From Enoplolaimus lenunculus (taxonomy: Eukaryota > Nematoda > Enoplea > Enoplida > Thoracostomopsidae), in the NCBI GenBank assembly GCA_030248215.1, contig JASANG010003752.1, positions 496,001 through 560,000 on the forward strand: 64,000 nt of DNA, read 5' to 3'. Both the position numbers and the translations under genes were made by a program. The notes beneath the pieces were generated by a model. The model searched no databases and was not told the origin of the DNA. It was given only the letters and a program-made list of their open reading frames with translations. Numbering within the stretch: position 1 is the first letter of the stretch; every line of letters starts with the position of its first letter. This document shows positions 11,035 through 22,724 of the stretch, piece after piece.

Positions 11035-11108
11035 AAGACTAAGCAAAAAATTTAGTCTAAAGCTTAAACTGACTCTATTACATCCGGCCGTGTTCTATAC
11101 ACGGGCCG
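11035..11108. mobile_element. Family A element, right part
   Basis: AATTTAGTCTAAAGCTTAAAC followed by CCGGCCGTGTTCTATACACGGGCC-type terminus. The array half is missing. Confidence 0.65.
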
Positions 11109-12019
11109 ATTATGGTTGCACAAGACCAAAACAATCATTTGGCGTACAGCCATGGTTTCAGCAAAACACCTGTGGTTATACAACTTTAAATTGGAAACTT
11201 TTACGCTGTTACATTTAGACTTTAAAGCGAAATTAAACCTTTTATAGTAAAATGGGCATTAACTATAATAGTTCTCAAAGCATCAGGCTACAAAATTGAG
11301 CACTATCACAGATGGCGAGCGCACGACGCCACTACATTTTCAGCAGCTAAAGCAAAAATAGTTTAAATTTCGCAAATAAGTATTATTCACATCGACAGCT
11401 CACTAGCAACACTCAGTAGATTTACTTTCAATTTTAGCTCCAGACGCTTTCTTGATATATATAATTTTTCACATTTGAGACATTGTGATTGCGCTTGTCA
11501 CGGAACACGGTATGAAACCATTAGTGAAATGAGTTTTTTCAAATTTTCGTAAGTGCATTTTTGGTGCAAAGTTTTCACCGAAATAACTTAGCTAATAATA
11601 TATCTATACATCTATCTGATACCCAGTGTTTTCTTTTGTGTTTATAGTTGTTGTGATTTCAAGCTTGCGCGATGGTACTATACTTTTTAGGTAATTTAAT
11701 AGATTCTGGAGCCGCCCATGGTCGTCTAGCGCCACTCTAAAATCTGCAGTTAGTTTTAAACAGAAATTCATTGTTTCAAATTGCCATAAAAGCATGAAAA
11801 TGTTTTGCTGGTTTTGACTAACGACTACTATTTCGTGAAATATCTGCAATTAGTGATGTTTCACTAGACACCGTAACAGCGTATGTTCCAAAATCTGGTA
11901 AGACAATGGCTTTAATAGAGTGTATATAATATATACTGGTAATCCGTAGTTGAACACATGTGCAACTGATGTCTTAGCGTCTCTGAAGGTTTTGGAATGG
12001 TCAAAAGTTTGACCAGGTG

Positions 12020-12125
12020 GGTCTTTCTGAAGGCAGGAGACGCCCAATCAGAGAAGTATGGGGTCTTTGCTTCGTCACTGCATCCATTCTTGGTAAAGGA
12101 AAGATTGAACCTGGGATTCACCTAT
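12020..12125 (-). repeat. Possible SINE tail/B-box fragment
   Basis: The minus strand contains CCCAGGTTCAATC, a B-box-like motif, followed by a body that lacks coding character (though it has short open frames). Confidence 0.25.
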
Positions 12126-12462
12126 ATATACTGCATCATACCCTTCGCAACTAGAGCATAGCTAAAGATAACATACAAATATCCAATAAAAACACCCAAC
12201 CAAATTTTTCTATGGAACAAAACGTAAAACTTCTAAAAACAATGTTCTTTTACTGAGAAAACCAGAACAATAATTTTCTGCCTATGCAAACTTCTATTAA
12301 TTTGCCTACGGTACGTAAACATGTGAATTTGCTGGAAAGCTGCCCAAAATACGTATATGGTGCGTTCCAGTTTTAATGTATAAATTATGTTCAGACCAAT
12401 GAAGACACTGTGCATTTGACACAAACACAAAAGGTCTTCTCAAATCCGTACCTGAGTTAGGC

Positions 12463-12615
12463 TTGATTCACTTAGTATTTATTGCAAAACATGTAAGAGT
12501 GGCAATTGTGGTGGTAGCAACTACAGAAGAACCCATTGAATTTCAAATGTTTGAAAAACAAACTAATTTGAAAACTGTCCTACGTAAACCAAGTCAAATT
12601 TTGTCAACACCAACG
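12463..12615 (+). other. Weak coding-like stretch
   Basis: The frame reads VAIVVVATTEEPIEFQMFEK then QTNLKTVLRKPSQILSTPTV before running into a family-I repeat (CAGTGACGGATCC) at 12620. Protein-like composition is the only support. A second short frame near 12805..12925 (PTYWLTHTTSGFMFITISYN) is equally uncertain. Confidence 0.18.
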
Positions 12616-13111
12616 GTCAAGCCAGTGACGGATCCAAACACATTACACAATCAACCGAACGCAATTAGTACAGCATTAAATCTTAATACAAAATTTTGGT
12701 TTTTGATTCCTGGACAGGCACGGTGTGGTTGGCCAGCCCCATATATATTAATTTCAAAAATATTTTAAGCTGAGACAAACTAAATTTAAATTATCGGCAA
12801 CCAACCTATTGGCTAACCCACACGACCTCTGGTTTCATGTTCATCACCATATCTTACAACGTTCCAGGCACAACGCCATGCGTAGAACGAGAATCTGTTT
12901 ACGCCACAGGGGCTTTATTTTAGCCCAAATTGGATTTATGCTTGTATACCTCGCACAAGACCTAATCAATTACTCTAAACACAAGGCAGCGTTATAGCAA
13001 ACCAGAGGGCACAAAGACTATACGCACTGAAACTAAACTAACACGAAAACTATTTATGTAAAACCTCATGATTGGCTATTACCCTCATAAGTGGTAGGTC
13101 ATACTGGTCAA

Positions 13112-13305
13112 GGCCAGTGTGAAGAACAGGGGCGGAACAGTATTATAAGCATAATCCTAAGCCTAAGCCTCAGCCTAACAATGAGCGTATTCCTTAGCCT
13201 AAGCCTAAGCCTAAACTAAGCAGAAAAATTAGTCTAAAACTTTTTAAGCTTACTCTGTTCTAGTCCCACAGAAAAACGTTCCGCCCGTGAACTTGACATG
13301 GGGCC
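13112..13305. mobile_element. Family A hAT-like MITE
   Basis: Flanked by the perfect 8-bp duplication CTGGTCAA. Termini GGCCAGTGTGAAGAACAGG and its diverged inverse. Inner TAAGCC array and TTAGTCTAAAACTTTTTAAG block. Confidence 0.85.
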
Positions 13306-14085
13306 CTGGTCAACGAGAAACAGTAGAACATATTGGCATTGGGTGGTAAATATGTAACATTATGCTGACAGGCAAATAACCACCATTAACTGAAATAGAT
13401 TATGCTTGCTAAATTAAACTAAAAATTGCTTATTTTATTAGCTGGCGAAAAAGACTTTTTGTATAAATTCATAACGAAAGTGTTCGAAGCACAAGGGGTA
13501 AGTCGACGTCAATTTTAAATATTATTTTCCGGCAATTTTACAGTGGCCTGGAAATTTTTAAGAGCTAAAATAGAACATGCCTACATGACTTTTTCTTACT
13601 TTCCAGCTCGTGTAACCCATCGTGTTTGTTGCATTAAGAGCGAATGATTTCTTTAGAACAGAGTATGCAAGTTACGGATTTTACCATTGCACAAAATGCC
13701 CCATCTCGTGCCAGGTTTTCGTCACAATCCATCCCATTTTTGAGGAAAGGGTCAGCTGTCACATTTGTAAACAAGTTGAAAGAAAATTGCACGAGAATAT
13801 GTACGGAGCGTTTCAGATCCACCAAATCGTTTTTTGTTACAATTAAGCAAACTTGACACCCCCCTGAAATGGGAGACATGCCAAAAACGCAACGTGTACT
13901 GGGTACATTCTTTTCTACACAGAACGTACATATTTCCATACTTTCGTCCAAGCGTCATCAACGACTCTTGGTTGCACTAATTACAATTACATTCGCCACA
14001 ATAAATACACTGGCAAGCTTAAGGGGGGTGTCACCCGAACCAGGTCCGCCAATCAACGATCAATACCAAATTATTGTATTATGTA

Positions 14086-14289
14086 GTTTTCTAAAATTGC
14101 GTTTGGATTCTCGCTCGATTCGCTCAGGCTCTTTTTTCACCTGTATTCCGTTAAAAATTGCTGAAACTACGCTCTTTATATACAAATGTTTTCTAAAATT
14201 GCGTTTGGATTCTCGCTCGATTCGCTCAGGCTCTTTTTTCACCTGTATTCCGTTAAAAATTGCTGAAACTACGCTCTTTATATACAAAT
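14086..14289. repeat. 102-bp tandem duplication
   Basis: Two adjacent 102-bp copies (14086..14187, 14188..14289) containing GCGTTTGGATTCTCGCTCGA. They are almost identical, and because 102 is a multiple of three a short open frame runs through both. Confidence 0.9.
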
Positions 14290-14880
14290 CATATCTAACC
14301 TTTAAGCTAAATCAAAGTTAATATTTTCGTTCTAAACAATGCCTAGACACAAACGGCTTGCTTTTATAGTTATATAAGTCTAAAATCTGTCTTAGCTGTA
14401 ATTTAATATTTATTGTTTGTGACTACGTACGTCAGCGAAGACTAACGAATCAAAAGGATCCGGTTAAATCCATTGCTCGCTAATTAGCATATTTGTCCTC
14501 TGTTGTTGACACGATTTCAATTGTCTATTTGAAACACTTGAAAATGAATATCAGTGCTAAATACCAAACATTATTATGTATTTAGTGTTTTATGCCGATA
14601 ACTTGCAATTGAAAATAATGCTTAAAAATTAAATTCTAATTATTTTGCAAGAGTTTGCAGTTTGCAAAACGCAGTTTGCAGTGGTGGAGTCAAGATTTCC
14701 AGAAAGAATGAGTGGGGGCTCAATTGACAAATGGACAAAAGAAGGTATTACGAGTTTAAAGTTAAATGTGTTTCGTATTTTGATAGAAATCTTTTAGTTT
14801 ACGATTTTAGCTTCTGTTGCCGTTGCGATATTTTTACTTTCATATTCGGCGGCAGATGTAGCGACGCCCTGCGAATGACA

Positions 14881-15044
14881 GGCCCGTAGCCAGCTCACTT
14901 TGCTGCAGGGGGGGGGCAAAAATTTTTCAGGAGGGGCATTCAAGGGTTTGCAATGACTTACAAGCAAGATTGAAAATTGTCTTGTGCCGCCAAAATTTTT
15001 CCAGGAGGAACTGAAACTCCCCTGGCCCCCCTTGGCTACGGGCC
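14881..15044. mobile_element. Family D repeat, complete
   Basis: Ends GGCCCGTAGCCAGCTCACTT and TTGGCTACGGGCC form terminal inverted repeats. The inside has ATGACTTACAAGCAAGATTG and G/C homopolymers. About 164 bp, no coding. Confidence 0.85.
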
Positions 15045-15260
15045 GGGTAAGCGACCTCACGGTTGTAATGAATCAATCAATAAACGGCAAAAATGAAATT
15101 GTAAAAATAAATTATATCAATTTCCATCAAAATGTTTTACATTCTGTTGTATAACGAACAATTTCACAAGGGAAACAAGTGAAAAGTTTGTAACTCGTAC
15201 TATTGCATAGTTAGAGAATGAATATTAGCTGCTATTACTATGAATAACTTAGGACAAGCT

Positions 15261-15624
15261 GTATATGTCGTAGCCTAAGTCGTAATTCAGCCCAATTTTG
15301 AATTGGGCTAGTCCAAAACGGAATTACGACTTAGGCTAGCCCAAGGCGTAATCATCACAGATAAATCTGTACGTTTCTTAATTGGTTACTTGATAGTCGT
15401 AATCCTGTTTGATTCCCCTGTACTCAGTAAAACATAATGTTACGAAGGCAATAGGTGGCGATTATTTTGCCAATCAGAAAAAAACTGTTCCAGTCGAATT
15501 TGAATATGGCATTTAAGTATTAACCGATCACAAGGCGTACACTTGTCGGATAGAAAGAATTGAAACCCTGGACTAGCCCAATTCGGAATTGGGCAAAAAT
15601 TACGACTTCGGCTACGACATACAC
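15261..15624. mobile_element. Family J palindromic element, complete
   Basis: Ends GTATATGTCGTAGCC and GGCTACGACATACAC. Next to each end is a small inner palindrome (AGCCCAATT..AATTGGGCT). A second copy lies at 44008..44268. No coding potential; a MITE. Confidence 0.75.
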
Positions 15625-16033
15625 ACCAGACAATACATAAAGAGCAGTGTTTAACAAATTACTATGCATATGCGCAGTGCCAAATCTCCACAATCCTTGA
15701 GAGTTGTTAGGCTCGGGCGTTAAACTCTTAATCGACCGACGATTTCGAAGCACATCCTTATCCGAGAAGCCGGTGCCTATTGAGTTTTTTGGCTAAATAT
15801 AGCAACGCAATTAAGACCCAATACAGTCGCCTGTATATTGTCGCATAAATAAACGATAATCAGATGATCGCAAACTAAGCCAAAAGCATTTAATCAGGCT
15901 TGAGGTTGAACACAGAAAAAACACGAGCGTCCACAGAAATTTTGAGCTTGAGAGACACCGACAGCGTCAGTGGTGGGATGTATCAAAAATCTAAATCATA
16001 TCACGACACTGTCTTACTAACTTAAGAAACATC

Positions 16034-16235
16034 GGCCCATGTATAGAACAGGGCCGGAACAGTAGTATAAGCATATTCCTAAGCCTAAGCCTAAGCGTAT
16101 GGATAAGGCTATTCCTAAGCCTAAACCTAAGCCTAAGCCTAAACCTAAACCCAAGCAAAAAATTAGTCTAAAGCTTAAACTGACTCTATTATAGCCCATC
16201 CGGAAAACGATCCGACCCTGTTCTATACATGGGCC
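16034..16235. mobile_element. Family A hAT-like MITE, well preserved
   Basis: Termini GGCCCATGTATAGAACAGGG and CCCTGTTCTATACATGGGCC are almost perfect inverted repeats. GAAACATC precedes the left end and recurs within 13 bases of the right end. The TAAGCC/TAAACC array fills the left half; AATTAGTCTAAAGCTTAAAC precedes the right end. The best reference copy of the family. Confidence 0.9.
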
Positions 16236-16919
16236 GAAACGAAACATCCCCAAATCCTGTACGGACGTTCTGTATTCACATAATCAACGACCCCTTCATG
16301 TGGCTGTTGTTATGCGATCACCTGTGAGAAATATAAATATAGCCTTTAAGAAAAAAATCAGCCTCAAGGCCCAGTAGTGTGATTTTATCTCAATCTGAAT
16401 AAAATTAACGTTAGTTTTTATAATATTTGATTGAAAAATATATATTGAATTATATTGAGCAGAACGATGGGAAAATTGTAGGCTTGAGAAAAAATAAATT
16501 TTTCCGAATGACAACACAGTTATGGACGTTGCCAGAACATTGAGTTGGGTGCGCAAAGGCGGTTTCTGAGCAAAATATACAATTACACTGAACCATATTC
16601 ACACTATTTAGCATTAATGTTTTGTACATACTTTATATACCATTTGCCTAGGTAAAACTTGGTTACTTACTGAACAAAGGGGATACAGCATAGGCGCACC
16701 TTTTTGCACATACCTGACTGCGCCCACGAACAAAATATATATGTGGGAAAAGATAACCACCGAGTCATGAGCGTGCCAGGATTTCAGTGAGTGGGCGTTA
16801 CGTTCGATAAAATTTTGAAGGTCAGTTCTTGTGTTACAAACTGAAAAACTGTCTAGAACCATTGTGCGAAATTCCAACGAGGGGTTTGATCCCGAAACCC
16901 TCCTGGCGACACTTGTCAC

Positions 16920-17020
16920 CAGCAGGGCCGGAGCAGCCACCCCCATACCCCCATTCGGGGGGGGGGGGCTTTCCAAAGAGGGGCCCCAACCCTAACAAGA
17001 TTTTAAACAAAAAATCTGAA
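16920..17020. mobile_element. Family E repeat, left part
   Basis: GGGCCGGAGCAGCCACCCCC, then a run of GGGG and AGAGGGGCCCCAACCCTAAC. Other members are at 26850..27010, 30216..30412, 40690..40843, 49683..49890, 53911..54102 and 59945..60085. Confidence 0.65.
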
Positions 17021-17474
17021 GAAATGTTTTGATCATCGCAAGGGGATCCTACCCCAGAATTTTGGGTTACACCCACCATAGCCTACTTCGGTGCTAATGT
17101 GTCTGTCTTAATACGCGAGATACGAAAAAAAGGCGGTCGCTTGCTTGTGTACCGCGGCGTTTCTAGCAATCATTTTGGCTTCAATTGAAAAACTAACTTC
17201 TATAAATAATAACCAGTTATAAACAATTGCCATTTTTCTTTATATTCGTGCGAAACTTGACAAAAATAAAAGCGAAAACTTGTGGTTTTCATTTTTATTA
17301 ATATATTCATTCGAGCAGGTGATTCTATATTCGTTTTCAAGCCATACTATATCGCTGAAAACTGGTACATGTTCTCTGTGAAGTTAATAAAAGGTTTTAA
17401 CTCAAGATCTTTCAAACCGTCTTTAGTGTTTACGTCTTTACTTGTTTTCAGACGAATCTGAAGTTTTTGTAACA

Positions 17475-17635
17475 GGCACGTAGCCAAATTACCTTGCTAA
17501 GGGGCTAAAAATTTTCTAAAAGGAGCACACAAGGGTTTTCGATTACTTACTAGCAAGGTTGAAAATTTTCTAGGTGGGTTCCAATTTCTTGCAGGGGGCA
17601 CTGCGCCTCGTTGGGCTTCCTATGACTACGGGCCC
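17475..17635. mobile_element. Family D repeat
   Basis: GGCACGTAGCCAAATTACCT to TGACTACGGGCCC, with the standard inner motif GGTTTTCGATTACTTACTAGC. Confidence 0.75.
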
Positions 17636-17668
17636 GTTTTATAAGCATAGGTAAAATAATAAATTAGC

Positions 17669-18102
17669 TACTGTAGTGGCCCTAATACGGGAGTGACATA
17701 TTTATTTGGCTTCTCCACAGGGAACCCCCTGTTATTCGGTTACCGATTGTTATTTATTTTTAGCCCACCCTCCAGCACCCTTAGTTACTGATATATATTT
17801 GGTACTGCAATTATTCGTCGAATTCAATGTTTATTTGTCTTGCAATGAAAAACTTGAGCGATAATGCGAGGTTATACTTAGTAGTGTACTGTCAAATCTT
17901 AAGTACGGTTGAAAGATTCGAACCCAACTTTTTTCCTGGAGTCGTCAATGCACCATAATTTGGGATAAATTACATTTATTGACTCTAGGGTTTAGAGACT
18001 GTATATGCTTACGGACTTTTATTAAGGATACGTACTCCCACTGATTATGACATAAAATGGGGACTTCCTCTTACTTATTCCCCCCTTCAGGTCACTGCAG
18101 TA
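17669..18102. mobile_element. Family C element, full length
   Basis: Left end TACTGTAGTGGCCCTAATAC, right end CTTCAGGTCACTGCAGTA, with the inner blocks of the family. About 434 bp and non-coding. Confidence 0.8.
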
Positions 18103-18308
18103 TATTTCGCCGAGCGCTAACAAAGGAATAGGTTATTTTTTCGAGCGATCGTATCAAGTGAGAAAACTTAATTTGTAGACTTGATATGATATTCCAATAT
18201 ATATTCTAAAATATGTGCATTGTATCTCGCATCGCCTGAAATTTAGTGGGATAAATCCCCAAAACGAATTTCTATATGCCCCTACACAATGACGATATGC
18301 CTTGGCAC

Positions 18309-18494
18309 GGCTAATGTATAGAACACGGCCGTAACAGTAGTATAAACATATTTCAAAGCCTAAGCGTAAGTGTTAAAGTGAGGTTTTATACCAAAGCCTA
18401 AAGCCTGAAAGCAAAAAGTTTGTCTAAAGCTTATAAGCTTTAATCTATTGCAGTCCCGTAGAAAAATGTTCCATTCCTGATCTTTACACCGGCC
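18309..18494. mobile_element. Family A element, diverged
   Basis: GGCTAATGTATAGAACACGG left end and AACACCGGCC-like right end. Flanks CTTGGCAC / GTTGCCAC look like a worn 8-bp duplication. Few hexamers remain. Confidence 0.65.
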
Positions 18495-18825
18495 GTTGCC
18501 ACTAGGCGATCACCAAATATTAAAACACACTGTTGCGTATGCAGTTCTTAGAAAATTATAGCAAGTGCTACTTGCTCGTGAATCAGCATTCGTCATTGAG
18601 CATAGTTGTAAATACTTGAATTTCAATACGTTTCTATTAATAAAAACAGGATATTTGGATGAATTATTTTTCAAATTTAAAGTTTTAACGAGCACTTGAA
18701 GCGGTCAATAAAATTTCATGTTAATATGAAATAGTTCAAAATAATGGCTAAAGCGTTATAATAAGATGTTTGTATTAATATTTTGTACATTTTAACTATT
18801 CGATACTGCGGGCGTTGCCAGGCCA

Positions 18826-18990
18826 GAGGCGGATCCAAAAATTTTTGACGGGAAACCGGGCGTTTATCTTGCATGGGGCTAAACATTTCTAAGGAGACGC
18901 GTACAAGGGATTTCGATGACTTACAAGCAAAGTCGAAAATTTTGTAAATGGGCCAAAATTCTTTCTAGGGAAGTAGATCCCGTTGTTCCC
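18826..18990. mobile_element. Mixed family I / D fragment
   Basis: CCAGAGGCGGATCCAAAAAT is a family-I terminus; it continues into GGGATTTCGATGACTTACAA of family D. One has landed in or fused with the other. Confidence 0.45.
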
Positions 18991-19192
18991 GCTCTAGCTA
19001 CAGGCTCGAAACCTAATGCCATATTATTGTTCCAGTGGCTCATGACCGAATACTAAACATAGGCCTAAGACTAAAGATAGGCTTAAGCTAAAGTCTTCCA
19101 GCTTCAGAGTTTCCCAATACCTCTATCTCTTGGCTGGACAGGTTTCTATAATTAGCATGAGCCAATCCGGTGTTCATGTTGGATAGAATTTT

Positions 19193-19598
19193 TTGGAAGT
19201 AACAAAACTACTACGGTGTATTCATGGCACCACATCTTTTTCCATTTTAATCACATTTTCTTTGTTGACACAAAAAACAACCGTTTCCTGGTTCAAAACT
19301 ACACATCCTAATGCCGTTGCTGAGCTTAATCCAAACGGCATTTTAATCAAGGATTATTACAACACAGTAGTCCTTTGGGATTTTGTTGCAGATACTGTTT
19401 GCGTATAAATCGCAGAACTGCGGCATGCGGTCATAAATTATTCAGCAGAGTACACAGTGATACCAGTTACCAGTGAAAAAATTTGCAGGGAAGTCACCCA
19501 TGACATTGATCCTCTCAATACGAATCGAACAAAATGTTTCGTATCAAGAATTAGTACAAAAATTCCGTTTATCTTCCAGCTCGCTTTTCGTTGTTAGC
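19193..19598 (+). CDS. Coding-like stretch interrupted by one stop; possible secreted protein remnant
   Basis: One frame is open from about 19193 to a TAA at 19406, then stays open to a TAG near 19598. The first part has a hydrophobic run (FSILITFSLL) followed by TTVSWFKTTHPNAVAELNPN. The second part includes INYSAEYTVIPVTSEKICRE and two further cysteines. Both halves have protein-like composition. The stop could be removed by an intron, since AG acceptors occur at TTTGTTGCAG (19390) and TTCAGCAG (19449), or this could be a decayed gene. No start codon or donor is convincing. I do not recognise the family. Confidence 0.35.
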
Positions 19599-19887
19599 AT
19601 TTGATCCCACTCATAATAATATCGTACGGCCCTTGTTAAAAATACTTTTGGCATCCGTCCCTGCCATGTACTAATAGTCCAGCAACAATCGTAAGAATGA
19701 TATTAAACTTTACCTTTTAATCTGTTGATTCTCGTGGTGTGTTGCTGGGAACAACTTTTCAGCCAAACAATTACTCAAGACGTACTACAACATACTCAAA
19801 AGGGTGGAGCGGATAAGGTTGACTTCTGGAATCAAACTAACACTAATGAATGCATCGCTAGCTTTAGTAGATACATGATTTTCATTC

Positions 19888-20045
19888 AGGTCAGTTGCCA
19901 GCTCACCTTGCTTCTGGGGCTAAAAAATTTTTAGATGGGCATACAAGAGTTTTCGATGAATTAAACGCAAAGTTGAATATTTCTAGGGGGTCCAAAATTT
20001 TTCAATGGGACTGAGTCCCCTCTGTCCCCATTGGCTATGGGCCCG
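19888..20045. mobile_element. Family D repeat
   Basis: GGTCAGTTGCCAGCTCACCT to TTGGCTATGGGCCCG. It separates the two convergent coding candidates at 19.2-19.6 kb and 20.2-20.5 kb. Confidence 0.75.
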
Positions 20046-20200
20046 TTGCTTTCGATTGAACTCTGAATATTACATAGTTTTTATATTATTTATTTATTTC
20101 AATTGTGTTTAATATTTTTAAATCAGAAAATATTTAAAGACAAAATATTCGAATACTTGTATAATTAACCTGGACTCGTTTAAGAACTGCGAAGAAGACT

Positions 20201-20479
20201 TTAAATCTGAATCGCCTTATGCACAGGCCCACAACATATATTTTTAACGCTGTAAATGAACGAATGGCTACTAAAAGCTAATGTGCCCCCGTCGTAGCCA
20301 GAAGGAAATATAGGATCATCAGATGTATCATAGAAAAATCTACGCCATTCTCGAAAAGTTTTAGATTTCGCTTGTATTGCGTTGTGTGCAATAATTTTGT
20401 TAACGGTGTCACAAAAATTCTTGAAAACCAAAGCAACTTGCGTGACAATATTATTGTACACACTTTTTAACACAGCAAG
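20201..20479 (-). CDS. Terminal exon, unrecognised, with a related fragment nearby
   Basis: The acceptor TTGTAGACAG is followed by 92 codons and a TAA. The N-terminal half is helical (VTQVALVFKNFCDTVNKII). The second half is aromatic-rich (FREWRRFFYDTSDDPIFPSG) and ends near NICCGPVHKAIQI. A segment on the same strand at about 21764..21936 encodes a similar stretch, NFRETVDKIIVND, suggesting a duplicated exon or a repeated gene family. No upstream exon is identified and the function is unknown. It faces the 19.2-19.6 kb plus-strand candidate tail to tail, with a family-D repeat between them. Confidence 0.42.
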   Translation of the reverse strand, partial: LAVLKSVYNNIVTQVALVFKNFCDTVNKIIAHNAIQAKSKTFREWRRFFYDTSDDPIFPSGYDGGTLAFSSHSFIYSVKNICCGPVHKAIQI

Positions 20480-20616
20480 CTGTCTACAACCTGTCTACAC
20501 TGCGTACTGATTTAGCCAGAACACCAATACTGCTAAACATTGCGGTCGGCTACTTTAAAAAAACTCACGTTAAAACCTAAAAATCACTCTTAATTTCATG
20601 ACGAATGTTTAGCTTC

Positions 20617-20765
20617 AGGACCATAGCTACAGATTAAGCATATTCCTAAGTCTTGACTTAAACCTAAGTGTGGAAAAAGTGAAATCCTTAGCCTAAATGT
20701 AAGCCTAATTAACCAAAGCAAAAAATATAATGAACAACCTAAGCCTACTCTTTCGCAGTCCCACT
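20617..20765. mobile_element. Degenerate hexamer-array element
   Basis: CATATTCCTAAGTC... and the AAAATATAATGAAC...CCACTGAAAA tail parallel families A/B but the ends are gone. A similar remnant lies at 21360..21490. Confidence 0.45.
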
Positions 20766-21763
20766 GAAAACTTGAAGATCCTAAAAGTAACATTGGCCAG
20801 TTACTTTATAGTAATCTATACAAACTTACAAAGCTTCTATTCCTCTACAATTAAACATAACATCATGAACAAAACATTTCAACTTGACATTTCTAAAAAA
20901 CCATGCATAAACACATTCATATATATAAATATATATTTAATATACATAATATATAATACATAATATATAATACATTATATATATATATATTATATGGCAT
21001 CGCTCGCACCTAAACCATGTTTTGCTAAAACTCTTTCGTGTCCCGTCTACGTTTTTAAGATCTCTATGTCTTAAACAGGTGCATGAGACTTGAATTTCAA
21101 TTAACCTTTCCTTAGAGAAGGAAAACAACACGGCAAATTTAGAATACACGGCTTTCAAAAATACAGAAAGAGCTCAAGAAAAAATACCATTTTCTTTACA
21201 GTTTAGTAGTTTTAGAGAGTAGGACTTGAAATTAAAATGGCTTCTCCGGTGATATGTAGACAAAGTTTCCGGTACAATTGACATAACGCTACAGTAGAAA
21301 CAAGTGGTGTGGAACTTTGGCTTGAACCTGTAGAAATAATAAGTTGAAACAAATACTAGTTTGTGTTAGCATATTGCTAAGCCTAAACCTTAGCGTAAGA
21401 ATACCAGCATTACAAAGACTACGTATAGGCCTAAGTTCAAGCCTAGGCAAAAATAGACTAAGCCCTCTGTTGCAATACCGCGGAGAAACGGTATTCCCCT
21501 TAAAGTAAGATAGACCGTGAGTGGTATTATCAGATGTTCTGTTGTGATTTTTTTAAATAAAAATCTAAGTTCTTCAGCTAACAAAGCTATTCTCGTATCT
21601 AACAATGTACTGATTTACAACGTCTGTTATTGAATGCGAGCCTTTAATGCTGACTAAACTCCAATCGGGCGCACAACGAATTCACAGTTTTCCCATCAAG
21701 CATCCAAATTTTACGAACATGAGTTGGACCCACTAGATAACATTGCTGTAAAAACGGGCACCT

Positions 21764-21936
21764 ATCGTCGAAAATTTTGTGGACAGATAAGGCTATGCCT
21801 TGAGGAACTAAAATCATGGCTTACAATCCTGAGCAATATGTCATTCACAATAATTTTGTCAACGGTTTCACGAAAATTTCCAGTGGACCATACCTGGGTC
21901 AAGCTCATTTTGAAAATTGATTATTTCTTGATCGCC
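21764..21936 (-). pseudogene. Partial paralogue of the 20.2-kb exon
   Basis: The frame reads SLTQVWSTGNFRETVDKIIV and continues to a stop near 21764. It shares TQV, NF, TV and KII in the same spacing with VTQVALVFKNFCDTVNKII of the exon at 20201..20479. The similarity fades past this segment. It is either a diverged duplicate exon or a decayed copy. The plus strand has a longer open frame here (21724..21960), but that frame lacks protein-like composition. Confidence 0.3.
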
Positions 21937-22049
21937 ACAGTTTGTTTTCAAATTTTGTAGAATCGCTGAGAATATTAATATCAGAAAAAATGTATAGGAG
22001 CTATTTGCTTTTGCCATTTTAATTGTTTATGTTTGCACTTAACATAGCA

Positions 22050-22222
22050 GGCCTATAGCCAGCTCACATTGCTAGTAGTCTAAAATCTTTTCATGAGCGG
22101 CATACAAGAAAAGGGTTTTCGTTAACTTATACAAGCAAGATTGGAAATTTCCTACATGGGGCCAAAATTTTGTGACGGGAGCGGCTGAGCCCCCCTGGCT
22201 ACCTTCTTGTTGCAGGCCCGTA
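22050..22222. mobile_element. Family D repeat
   Basis: GGCCTATAGCCAGCTCACAT with the inner AAGGGTTTTCGTTAACTTAT motif; the right end reads GGCTACC..GCAGGCCCG. Confidence 0.65.
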
Positions 22223-22481
22223 AGACATCGTGACCAAAATAAACTAATATTGTTAAAATGTCATTACGAGAAATGTCGAAAGCCACCACGTAGTCTAAAG
22301 ACAACAAAACTCAATTTTAGAATAGCAAATCAAGCATCAAATGTGACTGATACGTTATGTCTGCGGTTTGAAAATAGTATTGGGGGTTAATCTAACATAT
22401 GGCATTGGTTCACACAGACATAACTATCGTTAATGTCACACAAATCAATTTTGTCATTTTCTCATTAACTGTTGAACGTGT

Positions 22482-22724
22482 GGTTCAATGTATAGAGCAG
22501 GACCGTCACAGTAGTATAAGCGTATTCTTAAGCCTAAGTAAACAATTAGTCTAAAGCCTAAACTTACTCTATTGCAGTCTTTACATGAAAACATTCCGAC
22601 CGCGCTCTTTTCATGAGCCTATAAGCATAGGTATAATCTCATTCTTATGCTTAGGTTTAGGTTCAGGCTTAAGCTTAGGAATATGCTTATACTAGTGTTA
22701 CCCGCCCTGTTCTATACATTGGCC
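22482..22724. mobile_element. Two fused family A elements in opposite orientation
   Basis: A left element (GGTTCAATGTATAGAGCAGG ... CTTTTCATGAGCC, 22482..22620) runs straight into an inverted second one (TATAAGCATAGG ... CCCTGTTCTATACATTGGCC) carrying a TTAGGC array on the opposite strand. Confidence 0.65.

Noticed and set aside
13634-13951. Cysteine-containing 105-residue minus frame
   Set aside because: Its first third lies in the interspersed GCCAAAAACGCAAC repeat also present at 9286, and competing frames exist on the plus strand; no splice support.
13869-14321. 150-residue plus-strand open frame
   Set aside because: It is kept open by a 102-bp tandem duplication of repeat sequence and by the GCCAAAAACGCAAC repeat; residues 73-106 simply repeat.
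16614-16976. 120-residue minus frame
   Set aside because: Begins inside a family-E repeat, with proline/glycine runs from G homopolymers; nothing else supports it.
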